DNA of 64,000 nt from Epiperipatus broadwayi (GCA_028023455.1 JAQFVV010012420.1:374001-438000), one strand, 5' to 3'. Counted from the stretch's first letter, positions 47,903-61,212 are shown. Made by a program: numbers and translations. The notes: generated by a model from the letters alone, not told the origin.

Positions 47903-50900
47903 ATATATATATTGTAATTTTTGAACTTAAATAAAATTGAAATGCTGGTACTGGAGAAAAGATATAAGTTTATTGAAATAGTTAAGATTTTACTTCATTA
48001 ACGCTTAAATAAATTAATATATATATATGTCCCGAAAGCGCTTGGCAGTAAAAATTTTGACAATTTATTAATAGCTTCATTAACTGTGCGCAGAGCACAT
48101 ATATATATTAATTATAAGTTTATGTTTATCTGGTACTTTTCAGCAGCTGTTTCTAATTTGGTTGCATGTCACCAATTTTTTTTCAGAATGTTTAAGATAA
48201 TTTAAATTGAACCTTTAAATTTCAGATTTCTGTAATGTAATGAATGACACTACAGCCTCAAAATTTTCCTTCAACACTATAAAATAAACTAACAATAAAA
48301 GAAAAATTAAACTATTATCTTTAAAAGCTTCTTTCTCCAGTTCACTCTATTATCACCACATAACTTTTTTATTTCTGGCACACATTAGGGGTTTATGGAT
48401 CTCTTTGATCTACATGTTGAATAAAACAATTAGTAACAAAAATATTATTTTAACAAATATTACGATAAATTTATTTATATACAAAACTATGTACAAGGCC
48501 ACCATGGGTTAATAATTCAAGGAACCTGCACTTCCAACTTAATATATCAAATATATTAACTTTCAGAGAGTTACTTTTCCATTATACTAGTTTCACAAAA
48601 GTATTATTTAGTCACAACAGATCATATTATGCTATACAAATGACTTTTCTTAAATAATTTATTTTCACTATTAACTATCAAGTTCATTTACTCTAACACT
48701 AATGATTTGATTAACTCTAATGTAACTAACAACATTATGAGCATATTACACATACTATTTAAATTTGATTTACATGTGTGTGAGTTCATGATTTTGAAGT
48801 AGAATATTTTGGAAAATAATTTTCTCCCTGACTTTTACAAATTTTTTCATTACTGGCATAATTTCTTGATAACTTTAAATTTTCTTAATCATCATAATCA
48901 ATCATTTCAGATCATCATCTTAATGATATTTATTGTCCATATTGCATAACACAATTGAAAGATATCAGAGCTGAACTAATTTATAAAGCACATTAATTAA
49001 TAAAATCACCAAGTAGATATGCTCACTTCATTAAACACCATTCATCAAATATAACCAAATACACTCAAGCAATGTAAAATAATGATTTACAACATATTAC
49101 CTACATATGACAAAATATAAATCATTCTATCACTAATACAATATTCATAGCTTCATTAACAATCCAGGAAAAAAAATCCCTGTTCAATTTTCCTTACAAA
49201 TATAAATGGACATAGTTAACAGTAAGTGCATTCATTGACTACAAATGATAGTTACATTATAAATAATTATAATCAATATGATTCCATAACATAAATATAT
49301 GTAAGACTTTGCATTTACTTTTTAAATCACCCTGCTAGTTATTCAACTATGATTAAACTGACAGGCATATGTTATTACATTAAAAATGTAAATCATTTCT
49401 TCTTCTGAGGATATTAAACAAAATCAATTTTGATTATTCAGTAATGACTTTAATTAATGATTTGAGAAGAAAACAGAGGCAGTTTAATGCAGATCTGTGG
49501 TTTTGAGCATTACAATGGCAATGTGATTACTATATCTTCTCTACATTGTTCAAGCCTTACATCAGTCTGAAGTTCTTTGTTTATACAGTAACAATTTAAA
49601 AGTATTAGTTGGAAAAAAATCTGAAGATGTCAGCATTATAAGAACCTTATCCTATTATCAAGACAATCTCATGAGGTAGGAGCCCAGAAATCAATAGAAG
49701 TAAAAAATTTCGATTGGCCAACTGTTTTAGCCAGAGCGAAAGCAACTGAATAATCTAAATTTATAAAAAAAATTGCAATTTTCAATAATCTGTTTACAAA
49801 TTAAAGATTATGATGCAATATTTTTATAAAAGATTTATTTTAAAACTAAATCACTAATACAAAATTATCTTTGAAAACAATTTGCAATTTCTACTAGGTA
49901 AAATAAAATCACTTATCAAAATGGTAAAGAAAATATGTTTTAAAACTTTAATAACAATAAATAATTTTTTGTTTTAGATTTTTTTTTCTTTCTTTGATAG
50001 CAATTAACTCTAAACATATCCTTATTTTAATAACATAAAATTCAAATACCTAATATTTCATTCTTCTAACTTTTTGAACAGGTAAATTACATCCAATCAT
50101 GCTTGCCAAGTGCCATTGTTATAGGTAAAAACTTTGTTTAGATATTTATTTTCTTTTTTTTTAAATGTAAAATATTAATTTTTAAAATGTCTCACTTAAA
50201 AGTTTATATTTGTAATAAATAATGTTAAGATTATCAATGTATTATATAGAAAGTTTAATTGTAAAAATAAAATGTTCAAATATGGAGGAGTATTTAACAG
50301 AAAAACTCGCTAGGTTCTACTCAAAATAGAAAAGAGAAGTTTTCAAATAAATAAGCCAAGATATGATTTTAAGGTTTCGTAAATTTCAAATTTCTTTTTA
50401 ACATTTCAAAATTAATAACTCATAACATTTTTATCTTATCTTCAATAATAGAATAATTCTTTTGCAAAACCATATAGTTAATGAATTAAATTCACACAAA
50501 TGTTTATGCACTAATGTTAAATAGATTTTATTTTGATAATTAAAAAATATATTTAATCTGAATTGATTTTTAATATACATATAAAGTTATATCTTTTATT
50601 TTGTCATTTATTCAGCAAGTTCATTTTATTTAGACTCATTCTATTTCTCTTTTTTTTTTCATATATAAAAATAATCCTCAAACATGCCAATAAAAATAAC
50701 TTTTATCTGAAAATTTGTAAAGGTAACATATAAAATAATGCATCATAATCATATTAGTTTATTTATTTATTTTTTTCAACCATTATTAATTTATTAAGTA
50801 ATATTATTAGCAGTAAGATTACATTCCTCACCTGATATAAATCTTGCCTCTAATTTGGAAATGTATTTTGATTATAACAAAAGAAGATACAACAGAAAAG

Positions 50901-51290
50901 TTATACAAGATATAAGTAAATATAATATCATACATATATAAAGAAAAATTGTTTTCTTGTTTAACAAAATTTAATTATGAGCAAGAAAAAACCAATTACA
51001 TCTATAATATATTGCTAAATCTTTAAATAATACTTGATTTTTTTTTTCCTTTACAAAGTTTTGCTAAAAATCTGAGTAAAAAGTTATAAATAAATAACTT
51101 ATAATGTTGCTATGTATTTCTGACTGAGTGTTTAGATTTCCAGGTGATCGCTGAATATTCATGTAAATCATCTCTGAATTTCGAAGTATATGAAATATTG
51201 TCAAAAAATGTAATATTTCCTGTGCAAAATACCATATGAGAAATGTTGCAATCTTATCAATTTTCCTATGTTGACAAATTCTTTTAATTG
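47903..51290. other. A/T-rich DNA, nothing recognised
   Basis: No motif of known genes or transposons was found. The region may be intron of the IGHMBP2 gene, which is transcribed on the minus strand, but no further exon of it is visible. Confidence 0.35.
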
Positions 51291-51298
51291 ATTTGAAC

Positions 51299-51499
51299 AT
51301 GATTAATAGAAGGCAATATTCAGGATATTATTTTAGAACTGAGGTAAACAATCCAAGAATAAAATATTACAGGTTTTTTGTCACTTATTCATTCATGGCT
51401 TCTCCTTTGGCATATGTTTTAGTTAGCATTGGTGTTTTGCTAGTGCTTTACAATTTTTGGAATATGAGTCATTTTCCAATACCTATCTCTGTTATATAA
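51299..51499 (+). other. Small open frame with one membrane segment, unassigned
   Basis: From ATG at 51299 the frame is open for 66 codons. It has a polar start (MINRRQYSGYYFRTEV), then a hydrophobic segment (SFMASPLAYVLVSIGVLLVL) and a short tail ending in TAA. Codon usage is less A/T-extreme than in chance frames nearby. It resembles a small single-pass membrane protein, but I recognise no family. A frame this long can occur by chance. Confidence 0.2.
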
Positions 51500-51545
51500 A
51501 AAAAATTCAGGAAAAATAATCTAAATATTTAAACACATCTAAAGT

Positions 51546-51637
51546 TTTTTTTTTCCATGTGTCAAAGCGTTGAAAGGGAAGTGAACCCAGGCCAGCTGTT
51601 TGGAAGGCAGCTATGCTAACCACAAGGCCACCAACAC
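51546..51637 (-). mobile_element. tRNA-Gly(TCC)-derived SINE, copy 1
   Basis: The minus strand from 51637 to 51567 reads as a near-complete tRNA. It has an acceptor strand GTGTTGG paired with CAACGC, A-box region TGGTTAGCATAG, anticodon loop CTTCCAA (anticodon TCC, glycine) and B-box GGGTTCACTTCC. It continues with TGACACATGG and a poly(A) run. The T-stem has mismatches and there is no CCA, so it is a retroposed tRNA relic. The TGACACATG-poly(A) tail is shared with the copy at 52252. Confidence 0.8.
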
Positions 51638-52251
51638 TGAATAATACAAATCATTTTGGATTTCATACAACTTCATGAGATAATAACTTTCTATTATTAT
51701 TCTAATTTTTTTATATATTATATGGAAATGAAAAATAAGTCTAAGTTATTTATCATCCCAACACACCAATTAGTATTAAATCTAATTAATTAATAACCTT
51801 GTATTTATATATAGTTGGATTATTTCCATCTTCTAACTTTATTAAAATTTTCCAATAACATTATAACTGTTAGTAATAGCATGCATGTGTATATACTCAT
51901 CTAAGTGCTATTAACTAACAGTTGACTGTAATTAGAAAATTTAAATAAAGTTAAATTTTTCTAAATTAGATGATGGAAATAAATCAACATATAAATACAA
52001 CTAAAATAGCACCATCACAAACCTTTAGGCAAACAAAAATTAATTACCTTGTTTTCAAAAATAAATAATGTGTAACTGAAGTAAATCTGATAAAGACTTA
52101 AAAACACAAAACAACTTTTTCAATCAATAAAAAAAAAAAATTGAAAAAAATGTTTTTAGAACTGAATTTAAACTTTCACAAACATTGAAACATGCACACA
52201 CAATTAATTTAATGATTCTCTATGTGCAGATGTGTACATGCGTAATAATTT

Positions 52252-52347
52252 TTTTTTCTCATGTGTCATAGCATCAGCCGGGAAGCGAACCCGCTAACCC
52301 GGGATGCAGTCGTCGCTGACCTCTCAACCACCAACGCTTGACTACAC
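52252..52347 (-). mobile_element. tRNA-Gly-like SINE, copy 2, with 12-bp target duplication
   Basis: Flanked by GCGTAATAATTT at 52240-52251 and 52348-52359. The minus strand shows GCGTTGGTGGTTGAGAGG, an anticodon region around GCATCCCG, B-box GGGTTCGCTTCCC, 3' acceptor part CTGATGCT, then TGACACATGAG and poly(A). The tRNA-like part spans 52271-52337. The long target duplication and poly(A) tail point to LINE-driven retroposition. It shares its tail with copy 1, so both belong to one short family. Confidence 0.88.
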
Positions 52348-52359
52348 GCGTAATAATTT

Positions 52360-52865
52360 GAATATTAAATTATTATCATTCAGTTTAATTAAAATTATAT
52401 TTAAAACCAAATAAGTTATGCTCTAAATCACTTCCATTCTAACTAACTTTGTATTTCACTATACATTTTCTTCGATCTGATTTTGGAAATTGATTAAAAC
52501 TGCCAATGAAGTATCCACTTCAATATATATATATATTGTAATGGGATGGGGGTATAGATGGGATGAACCTAGGGTGTTGGCAAAAAATATTTAAAAATAT
52601 AATAAGCATTACTAGTAAAGATATTAAGTAATGATAGTATCCTAAAATATATATAAGCAATTTTATGTAATTATATATATTACAGAGAGCAATGAGATCA
52701 TAAAATCTCTGTGCTAGCTGGAGATTTGTTAACTCCTCTCCTCAGAGTAACTAAAAGCATAATTATAAATTCATCAACTAGCATTTAAAAAATAAAAGTA
52801 CTCATTCCAGTAATACTCTAAAAAAATAACCATTCATCATGAATGATCCATCAAAAGAAATCAAT
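52360..52865. other. A/T-rich DNA; possible TGTAATGGG element start
   Basis: TGTAATGGGATGGGG begins at about 52537 directly after an (AT)n tract, similar to the starts of the elements at 25610 and 46525. No matching end was found. Confidence 0.25.
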
Positions 52866-52871
52866 ACACTA

Positions 52872-52985
52872 AATCAACAGTCCATCTTGTGGCTGGATTT
52901 GAAATATGAATCAACAGTCAACCTTGTGACTTGAACAATAAAAAATATAAATCAACAGTCAATCTGGTGACTGGATTTGAAATGG
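52872..52985 (+). repeat. Three-copy minisatellite
   Basis: AATCAACAGTC occurs three times (about 52873, 52909 and 52951), each followed by a CTTGTG/CTGGTGACTGGA-like block. The first and third copies also share TGGATTTGAAAT. Spacing is irregular (about 36 and 42 bp). Confidence 0.7.
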
Positions 52986-55340
52986 GTCTTCTGTAGACCA
53001 GGCTAACTATTTAGCCCTTGCTAGATTGTGGAAGGTTATTGAAACCATTAATTTGGATGGACCATCTTAAATGCCCATCTATCAGAATACATAAAATTCA
53101 AAAATCTATAAACAATAATGCTGGGATATTAAAATATGCTGATTATCATTGATGCTCTGGCCATTAATTGCCACTAATACATTGACCGACTATAAACTTA
53201 ACTGCTAATAAGACTAAACTAAAATAAAATGTAATGCATGGGCTTTAAAGAGTAATCTCTTTTGTGTCAACCAGGATGATGATTGGTCATCTCTGGATGC
53301 CCAAAAGCCCTTATATACACCCCCATTCATATATTCAGCCACTAAACATGAATCCAGCTCAGAACACAAGCGCTATTACTGTATATGATCAAGAGATGAT
53401 GGAAATAGATATTCTAAAAATATTTAGAACCACTGGAATAATTTTCATAATTGAATACAAGTTTATTAACAATAAAAAATGACATTAAGGTCTATATGTG
53501 TTTACAATGTTATTATACATTGATTTACATATGTTTCAATAGGCTTATTTAAAACCAGACAGCACACAGACATATAGCTCAGTATAAAATGAACATGTTT
53601 GAATCTATCAAAATAATAAAATTATTAAAAATATATTTCATAATAAATTCAATTTGAAAACTATACATAAAATTCACACATACATATGTATGGGTATGAG
53701 TTAATATTAATTAGTCTTTTCCAGTCAATAAAAGTATTTTCTTTTTCTTTTTCTTTTTTTTTTAAATAAAGCCAATTTTTTTGACAGGTAACTCAAGTTT
53801 TTTTTTCATGACAGGTTACATCTTTAAATTAATCTAAAAAATATTTTTGATGTTCCTCTTTTTCTATTTTCAAAATAAATTGTCCATGATTCAATCATTA
53901 CTTTTAGATTTTAATTCAATTCAGGTAAAATTATTTACTTGTTATCTTTTGAAATATATAGATTTTAAATGTCATTTTTACTAAAGAAATCATTTAAAAT
54001 TTCATTCTCATTATATATAATGCTACTCATCATTGTATATACATTTACCTGTGCTTCTATTTGTGAGTTGCTCTTGGTGAAACATGTATAGTCCAGGATT
54101 GTCATAATCAGGAAGGTATAATCAGGTATGTTGGCATTTTCCCTTCTGTCTAGCTAGGGCTTGATGAGCTTCAGGCCAGCAAACGATCTTCTAGAACATA
54201 CTTAACAGGCTAATTAATCCATTTTAAGTTAACCCAGTCTTCAAGTGAATCAAAATTCTAGTATATAGAACTAGTAGACTGCTCACTTCTGGATCTACTA
54301 GCTTGACTTCAGCTAAATCTTCATGGAAGCTATTTTTATTTCATAAGTTTCCAAATACCAATTCTGCTAGGCAACTGCTTCACAAAATATTAAGAGAAGA
54401 ATTGTCTTCAAAAAACAATTACTATCCAAACTTTGCAGCTGGCCTGTTTAGCCACTGCTTCTCATATTAAAAACAGACTCTTCTGGCCAGCTCTTACAAG
54501 AGCTGCAAGCCAAAACTGAACTGATATTTTTATCACTCCTTTTATAGAATCATCAGAGGTGATAAAAATATATTGCAGACTGTTTTCAATCTGTCTAATT
54601 CTTTTAATCTTGAGGTGATAAAAACATAGTAACTGAAAACAGTTTTTTCTGTCCAATCTTTATCTTGATTAAACTCAATTTTAATCTTTTCAAATCATTA
54701 CTTTGAAATTTTACAAAAGGTGTGATCTACATGTTTTACGCTCTTCAAAGCATTTTTAATTAAAAAGCTATATTGGGACATTTTATCAAAGATTTTTAAA
54801 AATAGATAATAGAAATGCATACAAGCATTAATTAAAAAAATAGATATTTTATACAAGTTTTAATTAAATGATTTCAAAAATTAACCCTGCTTGTTTTTAA
54901 ATTTCAAAATCAGAATATTATTTATTTACACCTTTTTTTAAAAAAATATATTTATTTTATAATAAAATTCTATTTTAAATTCAGAATTATTTAACACTTT
55001 ATAGGATTATTATTCTCAGTGAAATGTAGAAATTATCTATAAAAATTTATGTCTGTGTTTATTTCTACTTTTCCTTTACTTTATATATGTATGTGCACAC
55101 ACACAACTATGTTGCTATGTGCTATGTAACCCAGATGGTTACAATATATATATAAAGAAGTGAACAACTGATTTTTAAAATTTATCAGTGATATTTATGT
55201 GTGTGTTTCCATATATATTGTAAACTTAATTATGATAAACTTCCATCAGGATAACAAATATACTATTAAGGCATCATAAAATAAAATATAATTATGGTAT
55301 AAAAAATATGATTCCAATATTTACATTTAGACATACTTAC
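52986..55340. other. Probable IGHMBP2 intron; unassigned patches
   Basis: It follows the exon's splice donor on the minus strand. Balanced-composition patches at 53230-53400 and 54060-54640 contain small hairpins (GTGATAAAAA motifs around 54525-54620) but no recognisable exon. The next IGHMBP2 exon, with the Walker A motif, was not found. Confidence 0.4.
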
Positions 55341-55530
55341 TGCTTTAAACGTTTATAAGTGACATCATTGGTTAGTTTCAACAATTTGTATTGAAGACTA
55401 TCATCTAAATCAAATATTTCAGTTGATTCATTGAAAGCAATATTTATAGTAGATTGAGTCATTTTGAGTACCACACCAGAAAACAATTCCTTTTCACCAA
55501 GATCTGATAAACTCAATCCAACAATGTCAC
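55341..55530 (-). CDS. IGHMBP2: One internal exon of an IGHMBP2 (SMUBP-2) helicase gene
   Basis: On the minus strand an acceptor (TATTTTAG, just above 55530) and a donor (GTAAGTATG, just below 55341) bound a 190-bp exon. It completes a glycine codon, then encodes 62 residues and two bases of the next codon. Readable parts are DIVGLSLSDLGEKELFSG, VVLKMTQSTINIAFNES and YKLLKLTNDVTYKRLK. Known family: IGHMBP2, a superfamily-1 5'-3' RNA/DNA helicase linked to ribosomes and tRNA, has the same run of residues (DIVGL ... LLKLANDVTYRRLK) in its 1B/stalk region, just before the Walker A domain. The frame, splice phase and absence of stops indicate a functional exon. No other exon is in the window, so the flanking introns are long: at least 8 kb on the 5' side and possibly tens of kb on the 3' side. 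Confidence 0.87.
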
Positions 55531-57770
55531 CTAAAATAGATATTCAAAACAATTTTTCAAAGAGAAGCAAATTTATAAACACAGATATTTTTTAAAAAAT
55601 TAGTTGATTTTCTTTCATTTATTAAGATTAATTTTTTTGTGTCTGTATTATGTCTTTAAAAAACAACTGATCTAAGCTAAGTATTTATTTCAAGCCAACA
55701 ATAATTTATTATAGTAAAGTGATTTCCATCTTAAAAGGAGTAAGAAGTTTCTGAAACTTGTATGAATCAAAACTCATTGTAAAAATCAATATGATGACTT
55801 ACATAGTAACCAACTTCTCTATGGCAGACATATTGGATTTTTAGAAAATTAGTTGAAAATAATTTTTTATGATAACTTCAGTTTGTATTATACAAAAATC
55901 AAGTAATATATATAATACCAGAAAAATAAAATGTAATCATTACATATTTAAACTAATAATAAAAAAAAAAAATTTAACACTTTTAAAAAGTATTATTTTT
56001 ATGTTTCTTCATAGATTCTAAATTTTAAAATTATATTTTTATTAAATTCTTTATAAAATATCCAATAAAGTAATATATATAACATGATTTCCTTAGGACA
56101 ATTTATTATTCCAAAACATCAAAAAATGAGACATTGATATCTTTCATTTTTCCTAAACACTCTACAAGTATTCTTTTCTTATAGGTATTTGTATATGATC
56201 AATGAAATAAAAGTAGTAGAAATAAATAAGTCTAAAATAGATTTGACTATAATTGGCTCAGACCCAATATATGTGTAGCCAAAGAGATAAAAAAAAAAGG
56301 TTTAGATTTAGTGCAATATAGAAGATTAATAATAATAAAGTTATTTTTATTATCTGTCATACTTTTAATCTTGTGGAAAAGATTTCACTGTTGGACAGAA
56401 TCCACCTAAAATATAAAGTGATAACTTCAAAATGATTGCTTATAAATAAGTAAATACTGCTGTAATCATGGAGCAAAGAAATAAACATATAAATAAATAT
56501 GCAGATATAATTTATCCATTAGAACTACTCATTACTTATAGTCTTCTGATTACAGTGTCAAAGCATTTACACAAGATATTGGTAAAGCTGACACATTACT
56601 CAATATTTCTGAAGAAGCTAAAAGATGGAGTTTGAAGAGGTGCATTGCCCCTCTCAATTCCACAAGTCAAAAACACTTTCATGATTTTTTTAATAACCAT
56701 ATTTAAGCCAATATGAGAAATTATACTTTTACCTGTCCATAACTCCATATGACCCACATTCCAATTATGGCTACATGCACAAAACTATTATTTGAAAGCT
56801 TGCTTTACTGTTTTTGAGTGTTTATATTATATTATGCTACTTAATCAATAAATTTCTTAAAACCTTTATCAACTCTCACTTCTATATGTATCTAATATGC
56901 AATTCTAAAATTTGCATTTGATGGGTATATATATAAATGGAGTAATTTTATAAATTTTATTGCAATTTTTACTAATATTTGATTTTTTTTTTTGTTAGTA
57001 AAATGCAGACAAGTATTGAAAAATAAATACCTTTATTCCTGATTAAAAACCCAAATATCCTCTCATATATCTATACTTAGATGACCTACATGAAAAACCT
57101 ATTATCATAATGAAAAATGGGCTAATTCATAGAATAAATTTTCCCAGCATGAAATTTTTCTTGTACTTGATAATATCAAAAATTATCAAAAATCAAAAAT
57201 GATTTTTTTATATATTTTCCTATCAGTTAACAATTAAAAAGAAAATTAATATTTAAAAGTGGTTGAAACTTAAACCCTGATAAAATTTCCCACTGACATT
57301 TGTTAGTCAATAATGTTCAATAGCAAAAACTCATTCAGATCTAATTAGAGAAAAAAAGATTGTGTGTAAAGCCAATTACTGCAATTATGGACAAAAATGG
57401 CTTAATTCTTTTTTTCAGGAACAGTAACTACTACTACTACTGAGAAATCAATAGTGGAAAACTACAAGAAAGTGAAACCATGTGATCCACATGAGAAAAT
57501 CCTTGTCAATGCTTAGATCAGTTGGATAATCCATTATTCTCCACTGTAAATTTCTCAATAAACACTAAATTGTAAAAACAACAAAAGACAGAAAAAATAA
57601 AAATTATTTTATCTGAAAGTTGAATAAAAGATGAATTGAATGGTAGAACTTGTGCGTTCATAGTGAATAGTTTTCATGCTATTTTAAATTAAGGCTGATA
57701 ATGATTAATTTCAAGGGGGAAATGTGCTCAATGAACTGAGTGCTATGAAAAAGTTCAGCTGTGGTAATTT
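55531..57770. other. Probable IGHMBP2 intron, nothing else recognised
   Basis: A/T-rich without identifiable exons or transposon motifs. Confidence 0.4.
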
Positions 57771-57774
57771 CAAG

Positions 57775-58600
57775 TTTACATTTATTAACTTTTTATTTGA
57801 TTATTAAAAATGAGATTCTGTACCCATCCATGTATAGTTGATTATGAGTTTAATAATTATTAATGCCATATTTTTATGACTAATATATTAATTTAACTCT
57901 GAATTTCCATTAATGTTTGCAAAGATAAGCTTATAAATGTCAAAACTTAAAATAATGAATGGATCCATTCTATTTTCAATACCTTTGTTTAACATCCAAA
58001 GTGCTATTTACTCATATCTTCAAAGAAAAATGGTTTACTTCTCTTAATTATTTATGCAATAAATGATATTAATTTCATATTTGAATTTATTAACTTGTGT
58101 TTGATTATTAAAACAAGGTTATTAAAAGTGAGATTCTTTCTCTATCATTATATTAATATCATATTTCCATCTTGCTAATACAGTAATTTCACTCAGAATT
58201 TCCTCCAATATTTGCAAAAATAAGCTTATAAATATCAAAAGCTTAAATAACAGATGGATCTATTCTATTCTTGACTCTTTGTTAACATCCAGGGCGTTAT
58301 TTATTCAGAGCCTGATTTCACATTTACATTTATTTATTTGTTCTTGATTATTAAACAATGCTATATATTCTGTCTCTATCCTTATATAGTTGATTATTAG
58401 TATAACAATTATTAATGTCATATTTACGTGTGCCTAATATATTAATTTTAGTCAGAATTTTCACCAATGTTCATAAAGATAAACTTATAAATATCAAAAG
58501 CTTAAACAGATGATAGATTTATTCTATTCTTGACATTTTATTAACATCCTATGTTATTTATTCATAACCTGAGATAGAGTGATTTACTCCTCTTAATTAT
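57775..58600 (+). repeat. Three diverged tandem copies, about 260-295 bp each
   Basis: The motif TTATAAAT-TCAAAA-CTTAAA recurs at 57931, 58226 and 58485. Each copy shares TTGATTATTAAA, a GATTCT/TCTCTAT block, CATATTT, CAGAATTT-like and GGATC/TATTCTATTCTTGA blocks, and AACATCC before the next unit. No coding potential. A small satellite-like block, probably intronic. Confidence 0.8.
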
Positions 58601-59087
58601 ATACATACATACATTTGTGAAAAGGTTTATAAAAAAATGATACTGATTATTTCTATATGAACAGAATATAACTACATACATACTTTACAATTATAAAAGT
58701 AACATAATTAATAAGTATTACTTATTTTACTTTCAAATATACAAATAAAGCAAACAAAAACTTTTTTAAATAAAATTTTGATTTGTGGTTAGTGATGTGT
58801 AAAAAAGCTTGACACAATTGATGAAGGCAGTTCCCCTAAGAATTCCAGTGAGCACTGAATTGTCAATTTACAATTCAAAAGTTGGCCATTATTCCAAAAC
58901 TCTTGGTTCCTGATCTTTTTGAATTTGAAAATTTTATAAATGTGAACAAAGTCATTCAAATACATAACAGTAAATGTAATGATAAGTGAGGAGAATGCTT
59001 AAAAAGTATTATTGTACATATTGTTTAAACGAAATTAACTAAAGCAAAATATAATTTAAACTGAATTAACTGAACAAAATTAAATCT
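58601..59087. other. A/T-rich DNA, nothing recognised
   Basis: No signal seen. Confidence 0.4.
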
Positions 59088-59190
59088 AATAACAATAGCA
59101 AACTCTCCATAAAGTTAGAACCACAAAGTGCAAGTCTTCGTAATCAATGGTGGCACTAACTGTATGGAGAGTTTGCTATTGTTATTAACA
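59088..59190. repeat. Short hairpin relative of the 43.7-kb element
   Basis: Left arm 59088-59123 and right arm 59150-59189 are inverted copies (TAATAACAATAGCAAACTCT and its complement). The interior retains AAGTGCAAG and TAATCAATGG from the larger hairpin at 43705-43977 but has lost the ribozyme-bearing loop. Downstream GATGATAATGTGATGTTT is shared with 44001-44020. Confidence 0.8.
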
Positions 59191-61175
59191 GCCTGTGGAA
59201 GCATATGAAATGATGATAATGTGATGTTTTGATAAAATTAAATCTAATTTATTAATGTAATTTATTAAACATAATTTATTAACAAATACTCAATACAATA
59301 GGTTAATTAAAAATTTAATGGTAAATTTAATTCACTATTTATATTTTCTTGATTATGAAAAACTTTTGCATTGCAGATGCAGCAGAATATCCAATAATGA
59401 ATGTTGCAACTTTTATGTATGCTATTTCTCTGTGATTTTTACCCACATATGCTGATGTATGTATAAACATAATTTTTAGCACACTTTTTATCTTTATATC
59501 TCGCACACAAATAAAAATTAATAATAAACAAACTGACTTGCTTTTTTTAAGAACTCAATTTTTTATTTAAAACATGCTAGGGATGCCATATTGACTAAAA
59601 TAAAAGTGCCCAATTTATTAGCTTTTATCATGTTTTCTACTCTCATTTGTTGAGACAATAAACTTGAGAGCAAACTTGCAAAATATTTATATGTCATGCA
59701 CAGTTGAGAATCAAAGTATACTTATCCATATGTAGCAAAAAGATAAAGATTTTTTGATATGATTTTTTTTACTAATTCAAGTTATTCATTAATAATTACA
59801 TGGACATTGTAGTCTTTATATATTTTTGTGATATCAAGATAGAAAGTTTCCAAAAAATAAGTTTTCAAATTTGTGAGTTTCAAATTAATGATATTTTATC
59901 TATACATACTGAAATATTTTTTCATTGCTAAGGCATATAGAATAGGTATAAATAATAGTAAAGACTTAGAATAATTGTCAGTATAAAATCAAAGCACTCT
60001 TAAATTGTTTTAAAAAAATTAGTCGTTCAAAACATTAAGAAATAGATTTAATATACATTTATGTGTGTGTGTGTGTGATGGGAAATATTTAATTCAATTA
60101 AAAAAAAAATACAAAGGTAAAATATATTCAAAATTATATTCATTCAATATTAAAAGAAATAAAATACATTTCATTTTTTGTTACTAAATAATTTAAATGA
60201 AAGTAAACTAAAATATATTTTTTTATTTCTATTATTTCTTAGAGATTAAGATTGTGTAAATTGATTAATGGAATTAAAGATGCTTTTTTTATTATGCAAA
60301 AAAAAAAAATTAAATAAAAGAATTCTTTTATGATAAGTACTATTATTGAAAAGAGAACAATTATTTAGAACAAAATTTTGAAGAACTATTTTGATATTAA
60401 AGAAAATCATCCTTTAATTAAATTTTAATTATGGTTTAATTAATTAAAGAGAAAAACTTTTATACTTATTTGTACTCATTAATAAAAATACAAATTAATC
60501 ACATATATAATAAAATTCTTAGAAATCTATATAAAGAGAGAGCTTAGTAAAAGAGTACAAACACGATTTTAAATAAGCAAAGAAGTCAGTAAAGTTCTAA
60601 TTTGGGAAGGAAGATGTACCAGTTTATTATCTTTCCAAATTATTAATGTAAGAGTTAATTCTAACAGCAGCCTATTCTATATAAAAGGTTTGTTTTACCC
60701 AATTTTCCTCAAAACCAAGAAGCAAATTATAAATGCCAACAACCTATAAAATGCAAAGATAAAGTCAAATACTCACTTAATGGACACTATATATAAACAT
60801 GACTTCCAAAAAAAAAAACATTTAAAATTTCTTATGATGTCTGCAATAAAATATAAAAGCAAACCTGATTTAATTCTATGTAACCTGAAGCTTTGCCATT
60901 ACTCAAGATGTGGAAAAAAATCTTGACATTTTTTTTGTAGCAAATCAATGTAGTTGTATATAGGGGGGGCCAAAAGATGTAAAGTAAAGGCATTTATACG
61001 TATTTTGAACTATAAAACTCTAAAAAAATATCATTAAATACTCTTGTTCTTTATATATATATAATTCTAAAATCAATCATGCAAATATTGCTAGTTTTTA
61101 AAAATACATTCTCTAAAAATATTTACTTTATATATAATGTTCTTTTCATTCAATCCAATTAAATTATATCCTTTT
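59191..61175. other. A/T-rich DNA with a (TG)n run
   Basis: A (TG)n microsatellite lies at about 60062-60077, and a G-run at 60964-60970. Nothing else was recognised. Confidence 0.4.
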
Positions 61176-61212
61176 TTTTAAAAAAAAAAACTTTATTTCT
61201 TCATCCAACATA

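Noticed and set aside
50081-50134. Possible 43-bp micro-exon (AG ... GTAAAA) on the plus strand
   Set aside because: Too short to judge, opposite in strand to IGHMBP2, with no partner exon.
51567-51637. Functional tRNA-Gly gene
   Set aside because: T-stem mismatches, a shared TGACACATG plus poly(A) tail and a second similar copy point to a retroposed SINE.
53264-53482. Plus-strand open frame at a possible splice acceptor
   Set aside because: Alternative frames are equally plausible, no protein family is recognised and no donor site fits.
54541-54570. Minus-strand CTGATGA among GTGATAAAAA hairpins
   Set aside because: No GAAA box after a stem. The hairpin there is a simple inverted repeat.
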